Assembly: GCA_963763135.1 (NCBI GenBank)
Contig: CAVXNJ010000009.1
Span: 620,001-684,000 of the forward strand
Direction of reading: 5' to 3'
DNA length: 64,000 nucleotides
Source: JANMZO01 sp963763135
GTDB taxonomy: Bacteria > Actinomycetota > Acidimicrobiia > Acidimicrobiales > JANYDT01
Shown: positions 35,761 through 45,904 of the stretch, one piece after another
Position numbering within the stretch: the stretch's first letter is position 1
Layout: each line of letters starts with the position of its first letter
Position numbers and translations under genes: made by a program
Notes under the pieces: model-generated
Seen by the model: only the letters and a program-made list of their open reading frames with translations
The model's database searches: none
Told to the model about the DNA's origin: nothing

Positions 35761-37453
35761 TCACGACGAGCAGGAGAGCATCGAGCTGCCGACGCGGTGG
35801 CGGGCCCACTCCGGTCGGCGGGCGGCGAGGCGGTTGTGCTCCGGCTGCTCGTCGTAGGGGCGTCGCAACACGTCAAGAAGTAACGGGATCTGGGAGTAGT
35901 CCCCGGCATGCGCCAGGTCGATCGCTTCCTGGGCCATCCAGTTACGCAGGACGAACTTGGGATTCACCGACCTCATCACCGCTATGCGTTCGGCGTCGGC
36001 CAGACCTCCCGCGATAACCCGCGCCCCCCACAGCCGCAACCATCCGGCGATTTTCGAAAGGACCTCGCCTCGAAGTTCCTCCGGGGCGTAATAAGCATCG
36101 ATAAGTGGGCTTATCAATGCTTCGTCGGTTATCTGTTCCGACTCGGACCGGATCACGCGCACATCGGAAAGTAATCGGCAGAACAGCACGTAGTCGGTCT
36201 CGGTGGCGAGAAGCACGTCGAAGAACCCGTTGATCAACTCGACATCACCATCCGACGGCGTTCCCCAACCGAAGCGGGTTGCCATCATTTGACCGAAACC
36301 GTTCCCGTAGTGATCCCCGTATTCGTCGAGAGCGGACTGCAACCCGGCGGTGTCTGAGACCAGCGGAACGAGCGCGTTGGCGAGTTGGGCCAGATTCCAG
36401 CCGACGACGTGTGGCTGGGAGCCGTAGCGGTAACGGCGCTGACCGGCATCGGTCGTGTTGGGCGTCCAGTTCGGATCGAAACTCTCAAGCCACCCGTAGG
36501 GTCCGTAATCGATCGTGAGGCCGAGTATCGACATGTTGTCGGTGTTGAGCACGCCGTGCACGAAGCCGACGCGCATCCACTCGACCACCAGCATCGCAGT
36601 GCGGCGGGAGACTTCGCGAAACATGGCCACGACGCGGTCTTCGTCGCTCAGCGTTGGATCGGCGGCGATCTCGGGAAAGTCGTTGCGAATGGTGAAGTCG
36701 ACAAGTGTGCGCAGCAGATCGACGTCACCACGTGACGAGGGCAGCTGGAAGTTTCCGAAGCGCGTGAACGAGGGTGCGACGCGGCACACGATCGCGCCCG
36801 GCTCCGGAGCCGGATTGCCGTCGTAGAGCATGTCGCGGACCACCAGGTCGCCCGTCGCCACAAGTGACAGTGCCCGGGTAGTGGGCACGCCCAAGTGGAA
36901 CATCGCTTCGCTGCAAAGAAATTCCCGGATGGAAGACCGGAGCACCGCCCGACCGTCGGCCGTTCGGGAATATGGTGTTGGGCCGGCCCCTTTCAACTGC
37001 AGAGTCTGATGGTCGCCGTGGCGATCGATCACCTCGCCGAGCGCTATGGCCCTCCCGTCTCCGAGTTGGCCCGCCCAGTTGCCAAACTGATGGCCACCGT
37101 AGCAAGCGGCAAAAGGGTCGGCGCCGGGGAGCACAGCGTTGCCTGAGAACACTTCTGCGAACGCGGTGGAATGCGCAGCCTCATCAGCATCGAGCCCGAG
37201 AAGCTCCGCCACTTCGCCGCGAAACGCAGAGCGTCGTCGGCGAGGCGACAGGTGTCGGAAGCACCCGACTCAGCAGGGCACCCTGGACCTGGCGGCGTTG
37301 ATTGTCTGTCTTCGAGTCGACCGGGAGTTGGGTGGAAAACCGGTTGTCGAACACGAGACGACCCAGGCCCGCGTCGGATTCAGCGGGACCCGAACCGGTC
37401 GGGTCCGGCGTTGCTGACGACAGCGGGTCTACTGGTTGTTCCGGAGCGTTCAC
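35761..37453 (-). CDS. selO: SelO protein adenylyltransferase, split by a +1 frameshift
   Basis: SelO (YdiU) is a pseudokinase that AMPylates proteins and takes part in redox control. The main frame (35761-37212) has GGHQFGNWAGQLGDGRA, LQLKGAGPTPYSRTADGRAVLRSSIREFL with the key Lys and Arg residues, VHGVLNTDNMSI with the metal-binding Asn/Asp, and the conserved C-terminal Cys in LSCSS. The family N-terminus (LVFDNRFSTQLPVDSKTDNQ; RVLPTPVASPTTL) lies in another frame, 37184-37453, and joins the main frame (AFRGEVAELLGLD) only if one base near 37228 is skipped. The GTG start at 37453 is supported by a leaderless promoter box. Without correction the enzyme would start at an internal GTG and lack about 80 residues. 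Confidence 0.88.
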
Positions 37454-37459
37454 GGCAAA

Positions 37460-37465
37460 ACGCTA
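37460..37465 (-). promoter_or_regulatory. predicted -10 box of leaderless promoter for selO
   Basis: Minus-strand TAGCGT stands six bases before GTG 37453. It marks the expected 5' end of selO in the frame that is then broken near 37228. The remaining gap to the GDH start (37466-37703) shows no gene. Confidence 0.5.
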
Positions 37466-37703
37466 CCGGTTCCGCAATCGTTAGTGGTTCGTCGCCGATC
37501 CCGGGACCGACGAAGGGTCATCAAGACCCATGGGCCGCGGCGGCCCGGGTCTCCGGCCAAACCGGCGCCGCCCCCGAGGCGCATCGTGTCGATAACGAAC
37601 AGATAAATCTCGACCAAGTCCGGGCTCGGTGGAGGGCTGAGTCGTAGAGTCAGGTCAACCACCCGAGTCTCTGTTGCACCCACCAACAGGTCAGGAGCTT
37701 CAC

Positions 37704-40700
37704 GTGTCCACCGATGCCAAGCGCTCAGCCAACCGAAACAGAGGAGTTCCACCCTCCAATCGGTCAATGTCGTCGCCGGTTACGGAAACCGAGTCGCCGG
37801 GGCCGGGTCCCGGCTGGCACGAAGCGATGCGCAGTGTCGAGAGCCGGATTGCCGAAGGCGCCCGATTGCCGCGATCGATCCCACGGAAAACAATGATCGC
37901 TTTCGTCAGAAATTATTACGCGAACATATCATTTGAGGACCTCGAAGCCCGAACCCCTGGTGACCTGGCCGGGGCGGCCCTGGCGCACGCGCAGCTGGCC
38001 GCTTCCCGCCCCGGTCGTGCGGCACTGGTCCGCGTAACCAACCCTGATCCCGAGACGGAGGGTTGGCGAAGCGGGCACACGATCATCGACATCGTGTGCG
38101 ACGACCGTCCGTTCCTCGTCGATTCGGTCCTGATTGCACTAGCCCGCCGCCATATCGGAACGATTCTCCTGGTTCACCCGATCGTCACCGTGGAACGCGA
38201 TGCCAACGGCGAACTGCTCGGCTTCTCGGGCGACCCCACCGCAGCGGAATCATGGATGCACGTCGAGGTCGAACGCCAAGCCAACCCGGTCACGCTCGAG
38301 CAGCTTCGGGTGGAGATCCTCAGTGCGGTCGAAGATGCGACCGCCGTGGCCGACGACTCTGAAGAAATGCGAGCCCAAGCCAGCGGACTCTCGGTATCTC
38401 TGCATCAGGCACCCCCCGGCCAGACCCCGCTGGCTGAAACCGCCGAAGTCGCGTATGCGAGCGATCTGCTCGCCTGGCTGGCCGATGGAAACTTCCAGTT
38501 CCTCGGCTACCGGCGTTACGAGTTGGTCCGAGAGGGTCGCACCGAGGTGCTGCGGGCAGTGCCCGGCACCGGGCTTGGTCTGCTGCGTGAGCGATTGCGA
38601 ACGCCCATCGCAAACCGGCTGAGCGAGATGCCGGCCGACATGCGGAAGCAGTTCGAGACGCCGGATCGGGTCATCGTAACGAAGGACGTACGGCGGTCGA
38701 CCGTGGCCCGAAACGAGTACTTCGACTACATCGGTGTGAAGATCATCGGTCCAAAGGGTCGCGTCGTCGGCGAGCACCGGTTTCTCGGATTGTTCGATCT
38801 GAAGGTCTTCCGGTCGAGCGTGTTCGATATCCCGATCCTTCGAAGCAAGGCTGAGCAGGTCATCGCGGCGAGCGGGCTCTCCACGTCGAGTCATCGGGGC
38901 CGCGAACTTGTCGACACCCTGGAGGCGTTCCCTCGCGATGACATGTTCCAGATTTCCGTGCCTGAGCTCCAGCGCATCGCTGTCGGAATCACGAACCTTC
39001 AGGAACGAAAACAGGTCGCGCTTTTTGCTCGACGCGACAGTTTCGGACGATTCGTTTCGTGCCTTGTCTACGTACCCCGGGAGCGGTACTCCACCCGGGT
39101 CGCTGAAGAGGTAGCCGACGTTGTCTGCGAGGCGTACGGGGGGAGCAGTACCGAGATCGACCCCCGGGTCACCGAGCGCATCCTGGCTCGACTCCATATA
39201 CGCGTTCAACTTCGAGACGATGCTCCTGCGTACGTCGATGAGGAGACGGTCGAGGCTCGTGTCGCCAGCGTGACGCGGTGGTGGGTCGATGACCTGCACG
39301 ACGAGTTGATAGCGGTCCTCGGAGAAGCTGATGGAACCCTCGCATATCAGCGAATCGCCGATGGATTTCCACCCGCATACCGGTCCGCGTATTCGCCCGA
39401 GATAGCGGTTTCGGATGCTCTGCGCATTTTCGAGCTGTCTGAGTCGCGATCACTTGTCACCGCGCTGACCCAATCGATTGGCGCACCTGTCAACGAGTGG
39501 CGATTCAAGGTGTACGCCCGCGGGGGAGCCTTGCCGCTGTCGGCGATGCTCCCGCTGCTCGACAACCTCGGCCTTACGGTGATCGACGAGCATCCGTTTG
39601 CCCTGAAGTTTGACGGCGATGTGTGGTTGCACGACATCGGGGTCACCGTCCCGATGGGGACCGACCTTTCCCAAGCAGCGACCCAGGCGGAGCTCCGTGA
39701 GACGTTTCGCGCGCTCTGGCGAAATGAGCAGGAAAACGATGGCTTCAATCGGCTGATCGTCAATGCCGGTCTCGCCGGTCGACAGATCGTCGTCCTGCGG
39801 GCATATTCCCGCTACCTCCGGCAGGTTGGCAGCACGTTCACCCCGTCGTACATCGAGTCGACGATGTGCGCATATCCCGCGATAACCCGGATGCTCGTCG
39901 CGTACTTTGACGCCAAATTCGACCCGTCCGTGGGTTCGCTCGTCGGCGCTGAGCGCGATACCTCAGCAATCCAAACTGAACTCTTCGGCGCCCTCGACTC
40001 CGTCGCCAGCCTCGACGAAGACCGGATTCTCCGCTCATTCGCGTCGGTGATCAAAGCAACCGTTCGCACGAACGCATTCCGTTCCGGTTATGCCCCGGAA
40101 GTGCCGTGTTCCTCCGCACTTTCGTTCAAGCTCGATCCGGAGTTGGTGCCGGATCTGCCTCTCCCGAAGCCGATGTTCGAGATCTGGGTCTACTCGCCGA
40201 AGGTCGAAGGTGTGCACCTCCGGGGTGGACGGATCGCTCGCGGTGGGCTGCGCTGGAGCGACCGGCGTGAGGACTTCCGCACCGAAGTCCTCGGCCTCAT
40301 GAAAGCGCAAATGGTGAAGAATGCGGTCATCGTTCCCGTGGGCGCAAAGGGCGGGTTCGTGGTCAAGCAGGCACCGACGGATCCGGCGGAGCGGAAGGCG
40401 GAAGTTGTCGCTTGCTACGAAGCTTTCGTCGGCGGGCTTCTCGACGTCACCGACAACCTCGTTGGAGGCATGCCGGTGCCCTGCGCTGGAGTGGTGCGTC
40501 ACGACTCTGACGACACATACCTGGTCGTGGCGGCTGACAAGGGGACGGCGACGTTCTCCGATACAGCCAACGGCGTAGCCATGCGGTACGGCTTCTGGCT
40601 GGGTGATGCGTTCGCGTCGGGCGGAAGTGTCGGCTACGACCACAAAGTGATGGGAATAACGGCTCGTGGTGCCTGGGAGAGCGTACGGCGCCACTTCAGT

Positions 40701-42605
40701 GCGCTCGGTCGCAATGCTGATGCTGACGAAATCACCGTTGTCGGGATCGGCGATATGTCAGGTGACGTTTTCGGAAACGGCATGCTACTAAGTGAACATA
40801 TAAAATTGGTGGCGGCGTTCGACCATCGGCACATCTTCATCGACCCGGATCCGAATCCGGCTGCATCCTTTGCGGAACGCACGCGGCTGTTTCATCTTCC
40901 CGGCTCCAGCTGGGCTGACTACGACATTGGACTGCTTTCAGCCGGCGGTGGCGTATTCCCGCGGAGTGCCAAGAGCATCGAGCTGTCGGCGGAGGCTCGG
41001 CTCCTTCTCGACGCGAAGCGGGCGAACTATTCACCGCTTGAACTCATCCAGCTTCTGCTGCGGTCGAGGGTCGATCTTCTGTGGAACGGTGGGATCGGCA
41101 CGTACGTGAAGGCCTCATCCGAGACCAACGCCGATGTCGGAGACCGCTCCAACGATGCGTTGCGGGTCAACGGATCCGAGCTTCGGTCCGCGGTGGTCGG
41201 TGAAGGCGGCAACCTCGGGTTCACCCAACGAGCCCGCATCGAGTTTGCGTTGAACGGCGGCATGATAAACACCGATGCGATCGACAATTCGGCGGGCGTC
41301 GACTGCTCCGACCACGAAGTGAACATCAAAATCGCTCTCGACCGCGTCGTCGCCGACGGACAGCTCACGTTGAAGAAACGCAACGCGTTGCTCGCATCCA
41401 TGACCGATGAAGTCGCCGAATTGGTACTCGAGGACAACCGATCGCAAAACCTCGCTCTGGCCGTTGCCCGCTCGCAGGGCGCACTGATGACCAACGTGCA
41501 TGCACGCCAGCTTCGATCGTTGGAACTGAACGGTGAGATCGACCGCCGCATCGAATTCCTCCCCGACGAGAAGGAGCTTGCCGAACGGATTGCTGCGTCC
41601 AAGGGCCTCACCACTCCCGAGCTTTCGGTTCTTCTCGCATATACGAAGGAGACAACCTCAGCGGCTGTTCTGCGCTCATCATTGCCCGATGACCAGTTCT
41701 TTCACGAGAATCTGCACGCGTACTTTCCGAAGCCGATGCAGCGCAGACTTCCGCACGCGATCGATGCGCACCCGCTTCGACGGGAAATCATCACGACGCG
41801 TGTGGTGAACGACATGGTCAACCGGTCGGGTCTGTCGTTCATCCACCGCATGACCGAGGAAACGAGTGTGACCGTTGAGGAAATCACGGTTGCCCATGTT
41901 GCGTCGGGAGCGATCTTTGATCTGGTCGAGTTGTGGTCATCGATCGACAGCGTGAGTGGCCGATTGGCACCAGGAACCGACATCGAACTGTTCCTGTCGC
42001 TTCGACGGCTGGTCGAGCGTGGCGTGCTTTGGCTCCTTCGGAACCGTCGATCGTCGATGGACATCAGTGCGACGGTCCAGGCGTTCAAGCCTGGAGTGGC
42101 CGCTCTGGCGAGGAGCTTTGAAGCAGCGATGACCGGTTCCTTCACCGATGAGATCCGCGCCTCCGCCCATCGCTTCATCGACGCAGGAGTGCCCAAGGCG
42201 CTGGCGACCAGGGCGGCCGCTTGGCCGTACATGCACACAGCGCTCGACATCGTGCGACTGGCGACGGAGCACGTCAGTGATACGACGACGGTGGCCGCCA
42301 CGTACTGGTCACTTTTCGACCAGCTTGAGCTTGGTTGGCTCTGGGAATGCATTGGTCGCCTTCCTCGCTCCGACCGTTGGCAGGGTCAGGCTCGAGCTGC
42401 GCTGCGCGACGACCTTCTCCTCGGAATGCGCGAGCTGACCGCACAAGCGCTTGCGACACCGGGGGGAATCACCGGTTGGAAGCAGCGACACAGCCTTTCC
42501 TTCGACCGTGCCATGAGCGTTCTGCATGAGGTGCGGTCCCAGGGTGGGTACGACCTGTCGACGCTCACCGTCGCGCTGCGCCAACTTCGCGGGCTCTCAT
42601 CGTGA
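37704..42605 (+). CDS. NAD-specific glutamate dehydrogenase, large (L_180) type
   Basis: A 1633-residue NAD-dependent glutamate dehydrogenase that deaminates glutamate to 2-oxoglutarate, mostly for catabolism. The very large N-terminal half with ACT-like regulatory segments matches the approximately 180 kDa class known from Streptomyces, Mycobacterium and Pseudomonas. The catalytic segment is at about residues 845-895: GGLRWSDRREDFRTEVLGL and MVKNAVIVPVGAKGGFVVK hold the substrate and catalytic Lys residues; GIGDMSGDVFGNGML near 1015 is the nucleotide-binding region. A strong ribosome binding site (AGGAG, six bases spacing) selects GTG 37704 over the upstream in-frame start at 37674. It lies 250 bases from the divergent selO and is followed by ltrA-like after 86 bases. 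Confidence 0.95.
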   Translation: MSTDAKRSANRNRGVPPSNRSMSSPVTETESPGPGPGWHEAMRSVESRIAEGARLPRSIPRKTMIAFVRNYYANISFEDLEARTPGDLAGAALAHAQLAASRPGRAALVRVTNPDPETEGWRSGHTIIDIVCDDRPFLVDSVLIALARRHIGTILLVHPIVTVERDANGELLGFSGDPTAAESWMHVEVERQANPVTLEQLRVEILSAVEDATAVADDSEEMRAQASGLSVSLHQAPPGQTPLAETAEVAYASDLLAWLADGNFQFLGYRRYELVREGRTEVLRAVPGTGLGLLRERLRTPIANRLSEMPADMRKQFETPDRVIVTKDVRRSTVARNEYFDYIGVKIIGPKGRVVGEHRFLGLFDLKVFRSSVFDIPILRSKAEQVIAASGLSTSSHRGRELVDTLEAFPRDDMFQISVPELQRIAVGITNLQERKQVALFARRDSFGRFVSCLVYVPRERYSTRVAEEVADVVCEAYGGSSTEIDPRVTERILARLHIRVQLRDDAPAYVDEETVEARVASVTRWWVDDLHDELIAVLGEADGTLAYQRIADGFPPAYRSAYSPEIAVSDALRIFELSESRSLVTALTQSIGAPVNEWRFKVYARGGALPLSAMLPLLDNLGLTVIDEHPFALKFDGDVWLHDIGVTVPMGTDLSQAATQAELRETFRALWRNEQENDGFNRLIVNAGLAGRQIVVLRAYSRYLRQVGSTFTPSYIESTMCAYPAITRMLVAYFDAKFDPSVGSLVGAERDTSAIQTELFGALDSVASLDEDRILRSFASVIKATVRTNAFRSGYAPEVPCSSALSFKLDPELVPDLPLPKPMFEIWVYSPKVEGVHLRGGRIARGGLRWSDRREDFRTEVLGLMKAQMVKNAVIVPVGAKGGFVVKQAPTDPAERKAEVVACYEAFVGGLLDVTDNLVGGMPVPCAGVVRHDSDDTYLVVAADKGTATFSDTANGVAMRYGFWLGDAFASGGSVGYDHKVMGITARGAWESVRRHFSALGRNADADEITVVGIGDMSGDVFGNGMLLSEHIKLVAAFDHRHIFIDPDPNPAASFAERTRLFHLPGSSWADYDIGLLSAGGGVFPRSAKSIELSAEARLLLDAKRANYSPLELIQLLLRSRVDLLWNGGIGTYVKASSETNADVGDRSNDALRVNGSELRSAVVGEGGNLGFTQRARIEFALNGGMINTDAIDNSAGVDCSDHEVNIKIALDRVVADGQLTLKKRNALLASMTDEVAELVLEDNRSQNLALAVARSQGALMTNVHARQLRSLELNGEIDRRIEFLPDEKELAERIAASKGLTTPELSVLLAYTKETTSAAVLRSSLPDDQFFHENLHAYFPKPMQRRLPHAIDAHPLRREIITTRVVNDMVNRSGLSFIHRMTEETSVTVEEITVAHVASGAIFDLVELWSSIDSVSGRLAPGTDIELFLSLRRLVERGVLWLLRNRRSSMDISATVQAFKPGVAALARSFEAAMTGSFTDEIRASAHRFIDAGVPKALATRAAAWPYMHTALDIVRLATEHVSDTTTVAATYWSLFDQLELGWLWECIGRLPRSDRWQGQARAALRDDLLLGMRELTAQALATPGGITGWKQRHSLSFDRAMSVLHEVRSQGGYDLSTLTVALRQLRGLSS

Positions 42606-42691
42606 TGAACGCCCGGCGCCGCATATAACTTCTGCGCCCGTGATACGCATTACGCCGTGATGCCCGGACCTTCTCATCAACTACTCGGACC

Positions 42692-43855
42692 ATGACCGAA
42701 TTTCGGAATCGACACGCGTCCAACCTTGAGCTGTTCCTGGACCTGGTTTTCGTGTTCTCGGTGACCCAGATCACGTCGTTCGTCGCGTCGGATCTGACCG
42801 TCGCCGGCGTTGGCAAGGGGATCCTTCTTGGGTTTCTCGTATGGTGGCAGTGGACCGGCTTCACCTGGGCTGGAACGGCCATCGACTTCCAGTCCGATGC
42901 AACTGCTCGCGTGCTCGTGTTGTCGATGATTCCGGCGATGCTCGTTATGGCCATATCGCTTCCCGAATCATTGAATTCCCAGGGGCGCTGGTTCGGCAGC
43001 GCGTACATGATCGTCCAACTGCTCGTGTTGGCGCTCCAGGCGCTTGAGGCCCGCAAGTCCAGTGCGACGCTCGGACCGTTTCTCCGGTACGCCCCGCTGG
43101 CTGCTGCCGCGCCAACCGTGCTGTTTGTCAGTTCGTTCCTCCGAGGGGGAGCGCGTGTGGCAGGTTTCGCCTGCGCCGCCCTGGGGATGATCGGCAGTGC
43201 CATCGCCGCTACCAATCGACGCGAGGGGGAGTGGGCCATCGATGCCACGCACTTCGCCGAACGACACGCCCTGTTCGTGATCATCACGCTCGGCGAAATT
43301 CTTGTGGCGATCGGCGCCACCGCGGCCGGTGTGAGTGCCGAGAACGGACTCGATGCCATGACGCTGGCCGCCATCGTTTCGGCGTCGGCGGTCGCGTGCG
43401 CGTTGTGGTGGGCCTATTTCGGGTTCGTGCCCTCCGTTATCGAGGCCATGATCGATCATGCCGATTCATCCGAACGAGGTGCGTTGGCCCGCGATGTCGG
43501 AAGTTTCGGCCACTTCCCCCTCGTCGTCGGCCTGATGCTGTACGCCGTGGTGGCCAAGCATCTTGTGCATCACGCCGAAGGTCGCCTGGCGGTTGCTGAT
43601 CGGTGGGTTTTGGCCACCGCCATGACGCTGTTCATCGGTGGACAGATGGCGATTCAGTACCGAGTCCGCGGTGTCGTTGCTCCGGAGCGGGTCGCGGCGG
43701 TGGCCGGTGTCGTCGTGCTTGCGCTTGTTGCAAGCCGTCTCCCCGGTACCGTGACGATTGGGATCCTTGCGGTGGGTCTCGCCGGAACCGCCACGATCAC
43801 CGACCGGCGGTTCCGTCGATCCGAACTCGCCCGGGCCCTTGCGCTCGATCTCTAG
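42692..43855 (+). CDS. LtrA family membrane protein
   Basis: A 387-residue protein of the low temperature requirement A (LtrA) family, named after a Listeria gene needed for growth in the cold; molecular function is unknown. The family opening ASNLELFLDLVFVFSVTQITSF is at residues 9-30, and HFAERHALFVIITLGEILVAIG near 186-207 is the conserved FxERxxLFxIIxLGE motif. About ten to twelve membrane segments are present. It may be co-transcribed with the GDH gene 86 bases before it, or separate. Convergent with the universal stress protein gene. Confidence 0.93.
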   Translation: MTEFRNRHASNLELFLDLVFVFSVTQITSFVASDLTVAGVGKGILLGFLVWWQWTGFTWAGTAIDFQSDATARVLVLSMIPAMLVMAISLPESLNSQGRWFGSAYMIVQLLVLALQALEARKSSATLGPFLRYAPLAAAAPTVLFVSSFLRGGARVAGFACAALGMIGSAIAATNRREGEWAIDATHFAERHALFVIITLGEILVAIGATAAGVSAENGLDAMTLAAIVSASAVACALWWAYFGFVPSVIEAMIDHADSSERGALARDVGSFGHFPLVVGLMLYAVVAKHLVHHAEGRLAVADRWVLATAMTLFIGGQMAIQYRVRGVVAPERVAAVAGVVVLALVASRLPGTVTIGILAVGLAGTATITDRRFRRSELARALALDL

Positions 43856-43903
43856 TTCGGCCGCTGGTCTAAGCGGACGCGTGCCGTGTCCATCGAGAAC
43901 CGC

Positions 43904-44866
43904 TCATTCGGCCTCTGCGTGCTGAGGAACGATCACGACAGGACACGATGCGTGAGTGAGCACGTGATGGAGTGCCGCCGTCGTGAAGTAGCCCGTGACC
44001 GGACCATCGAAGTGCTTGCCCATCACGATCATTGTCGTCGCAGCGGCCGGCAGCGAGTCCGCCTCAGCGACGAGGATCGGTCCGGCCGGACCAATTTTTG
44101 CCGTGGTGGCGATCGGCACACCGGAGAATTCCGGCTGGTGGTGAAGTTCCTCGACTAGCGCCGACAGGTCGTCGTTGACCCAACGAAGCAGTTCATCGGG
44201 GTCAACGAGCAACGCCACTTTCTCCAGCGCCCTTCGCATCGCCCGCTCGAGATTGAATACCGGTCGGTGCTCGGGCGTCGCCCCGTGGACGAGCCTCACC
44301 GACAGCCCCAGCTGTGATGCAACTGATGCGGCCCAGTTCAACGCCGAGACCGTCGCCGGACCATCGCCGATTCCGACGACGAGCGTACCGGGTTCCACTG
44401 GCGACACAGGGGGCCGAGTACGAACAACCGCCACCGGTACTTCGGCGTCGTGCAACAGTCGGTGCACCACGCCGCCGACCATCTTCGAGCGTCGAGAAGA
44501 TCGCCCGTGCCCTCCAACTGCGATCAGCGGTGCCTTGAGAACGCTGGCGATCTCGACCAGTCCGTCGGCGATGTGGCCTTCGAACAGATGACAGGTCACC
44601 TGACAAGTGATCGACTGGGAACTGGTGGCCTCCGCGACTTCCGCCTCGAACTGCGCCAGATACTGCTCAACCTCACCCGGGTCGCTGGACGTCGCTCCTG
44701 GCCCGAACCCCGCCGGAGTAACAGTCCGAACGACATGGAGTGCCCCGTTCGGGCCCGTGATGCCTCCCGCCCACGCGAAAGCGGCCCAGGAGTCAGATGA
44801 GCCATCAACCCCAACGACAATTGGACTCAAAAAACCTGTGGAGCGGTCGCCGACAACAGATGTCAT
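43904..44866 (-). CDS. tandem universal stress protein
   Basis: A 320-residue protein with two UspA domains, typically cytoplasmic ATP-binding stress proteins. Domain 1 (about 14-160) begins PIVVGVDGSSDSWAAFAWA and has an intact nucleotide loop AVGGHGRSSRRSKMVGGVVHRLL. Domain 2 (about 172-315) begins GTLVVGIGDGPATVSALNWA, but its loop MGKHFDGPVTGYFTTAALHH lacks the Gly/Ser pattern, so it may not bind ATP. The pattern of one active and one degenerate domain is common. The gene is divergent from the response regulator at 45215 across 348 bases. Confidence 0.93.
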   Translation of the reverse strand: MTSVVGDRSTGFLSPIVVGVDGSSDSWAAFAWAGGITGPNGALHVVRTVTPAGFGPGATSSDPGEVEQYLAQFEAEVAEATSSQSITCQVTCHLFEGHIADGLVEIASVLKAPLIAVGGHGRSSRRSKMVGGVVHRLLHDAEVPVAVVRTRPPVSPVEPGTLVVGIGDGPATVSALNWAASVASQLGLSVRLVHGATPEHRPVFNLERAMRRALEKVALLVDPDELLRWVNDDLSALVEELHHQPEFSGVPIATTAKIGPAGPILVAEADSLPAAATTMIVMGKHFDGPVTGYFTTAALHHVLTHASCPVVIVPQHAEAE

Positions 44867-45127
44867 GAGATCACTGTTTCAGACTCGGAGAGGTCAACGA
44901 AGGGACCAACCGCCCGCGGTGGTGGGTCCAACGACAGGTGCCCGTGCGTCTTCGCCAGAGCGCGAAACACGGCCGAACGACCGCGCACGGCCTCTTACGA
45001 TTCTTTAGGAATCGGCATGCCCACACTTAACCTTGCTCACCGACACTTGGAATGTGCAGATCCAAAGCTGAACTGCCGAACTTCCTCCGCTTCGTCAACA
45101 GACCCCTGCTGGAACCGAAGCGAACCA

Positions 45128-45161
45128 GAGGGGGAGCGAACCCGAACGTTCGCTCCCCCTC
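45128..45161 (+). other. perfect 14-bp leader hairpin upstream of the second two-component system
   Basis: GAGGGGGAGCGAAC (45128-45141) pairs fully with 45148-45161 around a six-base loop. It lies 53 bases before the response regulator start, in the 348-base divergent gap 44867-45214, with no gene upstream on the same strand that it could terminate and no T-tract. The same gap holds a 6-bp inverted repeat (44998-45003 with 45009-45014) and an imperfect one at 44898-44930. No gene is seen there. Confidence 0.75.
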
Positions 45162-45214
45162 GATACCGAACCGAACTCCTAAGCTCAAAGAACCCGTCAG
45201 AAAGAACCTGTGCA

Positions 45215-45901
45215 ATGCCTCCCAAGTACCGAGTGCTGTACGCCGAAGATGACCGAGCCATCCGTGAATCGGTTGTTCGTGCCCTCGAATTGGAGGGATA
45301 CGAGGTTGTGGCGGTACGAGATGGAATGATGCTTCTCGATGCCCTGGACGCGACGGATCCGAACGTGATCATCTTGGATGTGATGATGCCGTTCATGGAC
45401 GGCCTGAGCGCATGTCGTCGCTTGCGGGCCAGCGGAAACACGACTCCGGTGCTTATGCTGACCGCTCGTTCCGAGACCACCGATCGCATTTCCGGACTCG
45501 ACGCCGGCGCAGATGCCTATCTGCCAAAGCCCTTCGACGTTGAAGAGTTGCTTGCCTACGTTCGGGCGCTCATCCGGCGAGGAACGCCGGTTGAGGAATC
45601 GACGTCCCTGGTCGTCGGTTCGTTGAAGATCGACGAGTCGGCACGTCGCGCCTGGCGTGGTGATCGGGAGTTGGAACTGACCAAGACCGAGTTTGACCTT
45701 CTCGCCACCCTGGCCCGAAATGCCGGCGTTGTGCTCAGCCATTCGTCAATCTATGACCTGGTGTGGAACTACGACTTCGGTCCGGAATCCAAAACCCTCG
45801 CGGTGTACATGTCGTACCTTCGGCGCAAGCTCGACCTCGACACTGAGCCGCAAATGCTCCACACCGTTCGCGGTGTGGGGTACACCCTCCGAGAGGGGTG
45901 A
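45215..45901 (+). CDS. OmpR-family response regulator (MprA/TcrA-like)
   Basis: A 228-residue response regulator. The receiver has YAEDDRA at 9-15, phosphoacceptor Asp55 in IILDVMMPFMDG, LTARSE and the Lys in LPKPFDVEE. The C-terminal winged-helix DNA-binding domain has LELTKTEFDLLATL and ends VYMSYLRRKLD and TVRGVGYTL. ATG 45215 fits the family; a longer open frame from 45017 includes the hairpin region and is not family-like. It is followed after three bases by its kinase gene, so they form an operon. Target genes are unknown; the MFS exporter downstream is one candidate. Confidence 0.93.
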   Translation: MPPKYRVLYAEDDRAIRESVVRALELEGYEVVAVRDGMMLLDALDATDPNVIILDVMMPFMDGLSACRRLRASGNTTPVLMLTARSETTDRISGLDAGADAYLPKPFDVEELLAYVRALIRRGTPVEESTSLVVGSLKIDESARRAWRGDRELELTKTEFDLLATLARNAGVVLSHSSIYDLVWNYDFGPESKTLAVYMSYLRRKLDLDTEPQMLHTVRGVGYTLREG

Positions 45902-45904
45902 ATC

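Noticed and set aside
44867..45214. Hairpin at 45128 as a terminator
   Set aside because: There is no upstream plus-strand gene and no T-tract, so I list it as a leader structure.
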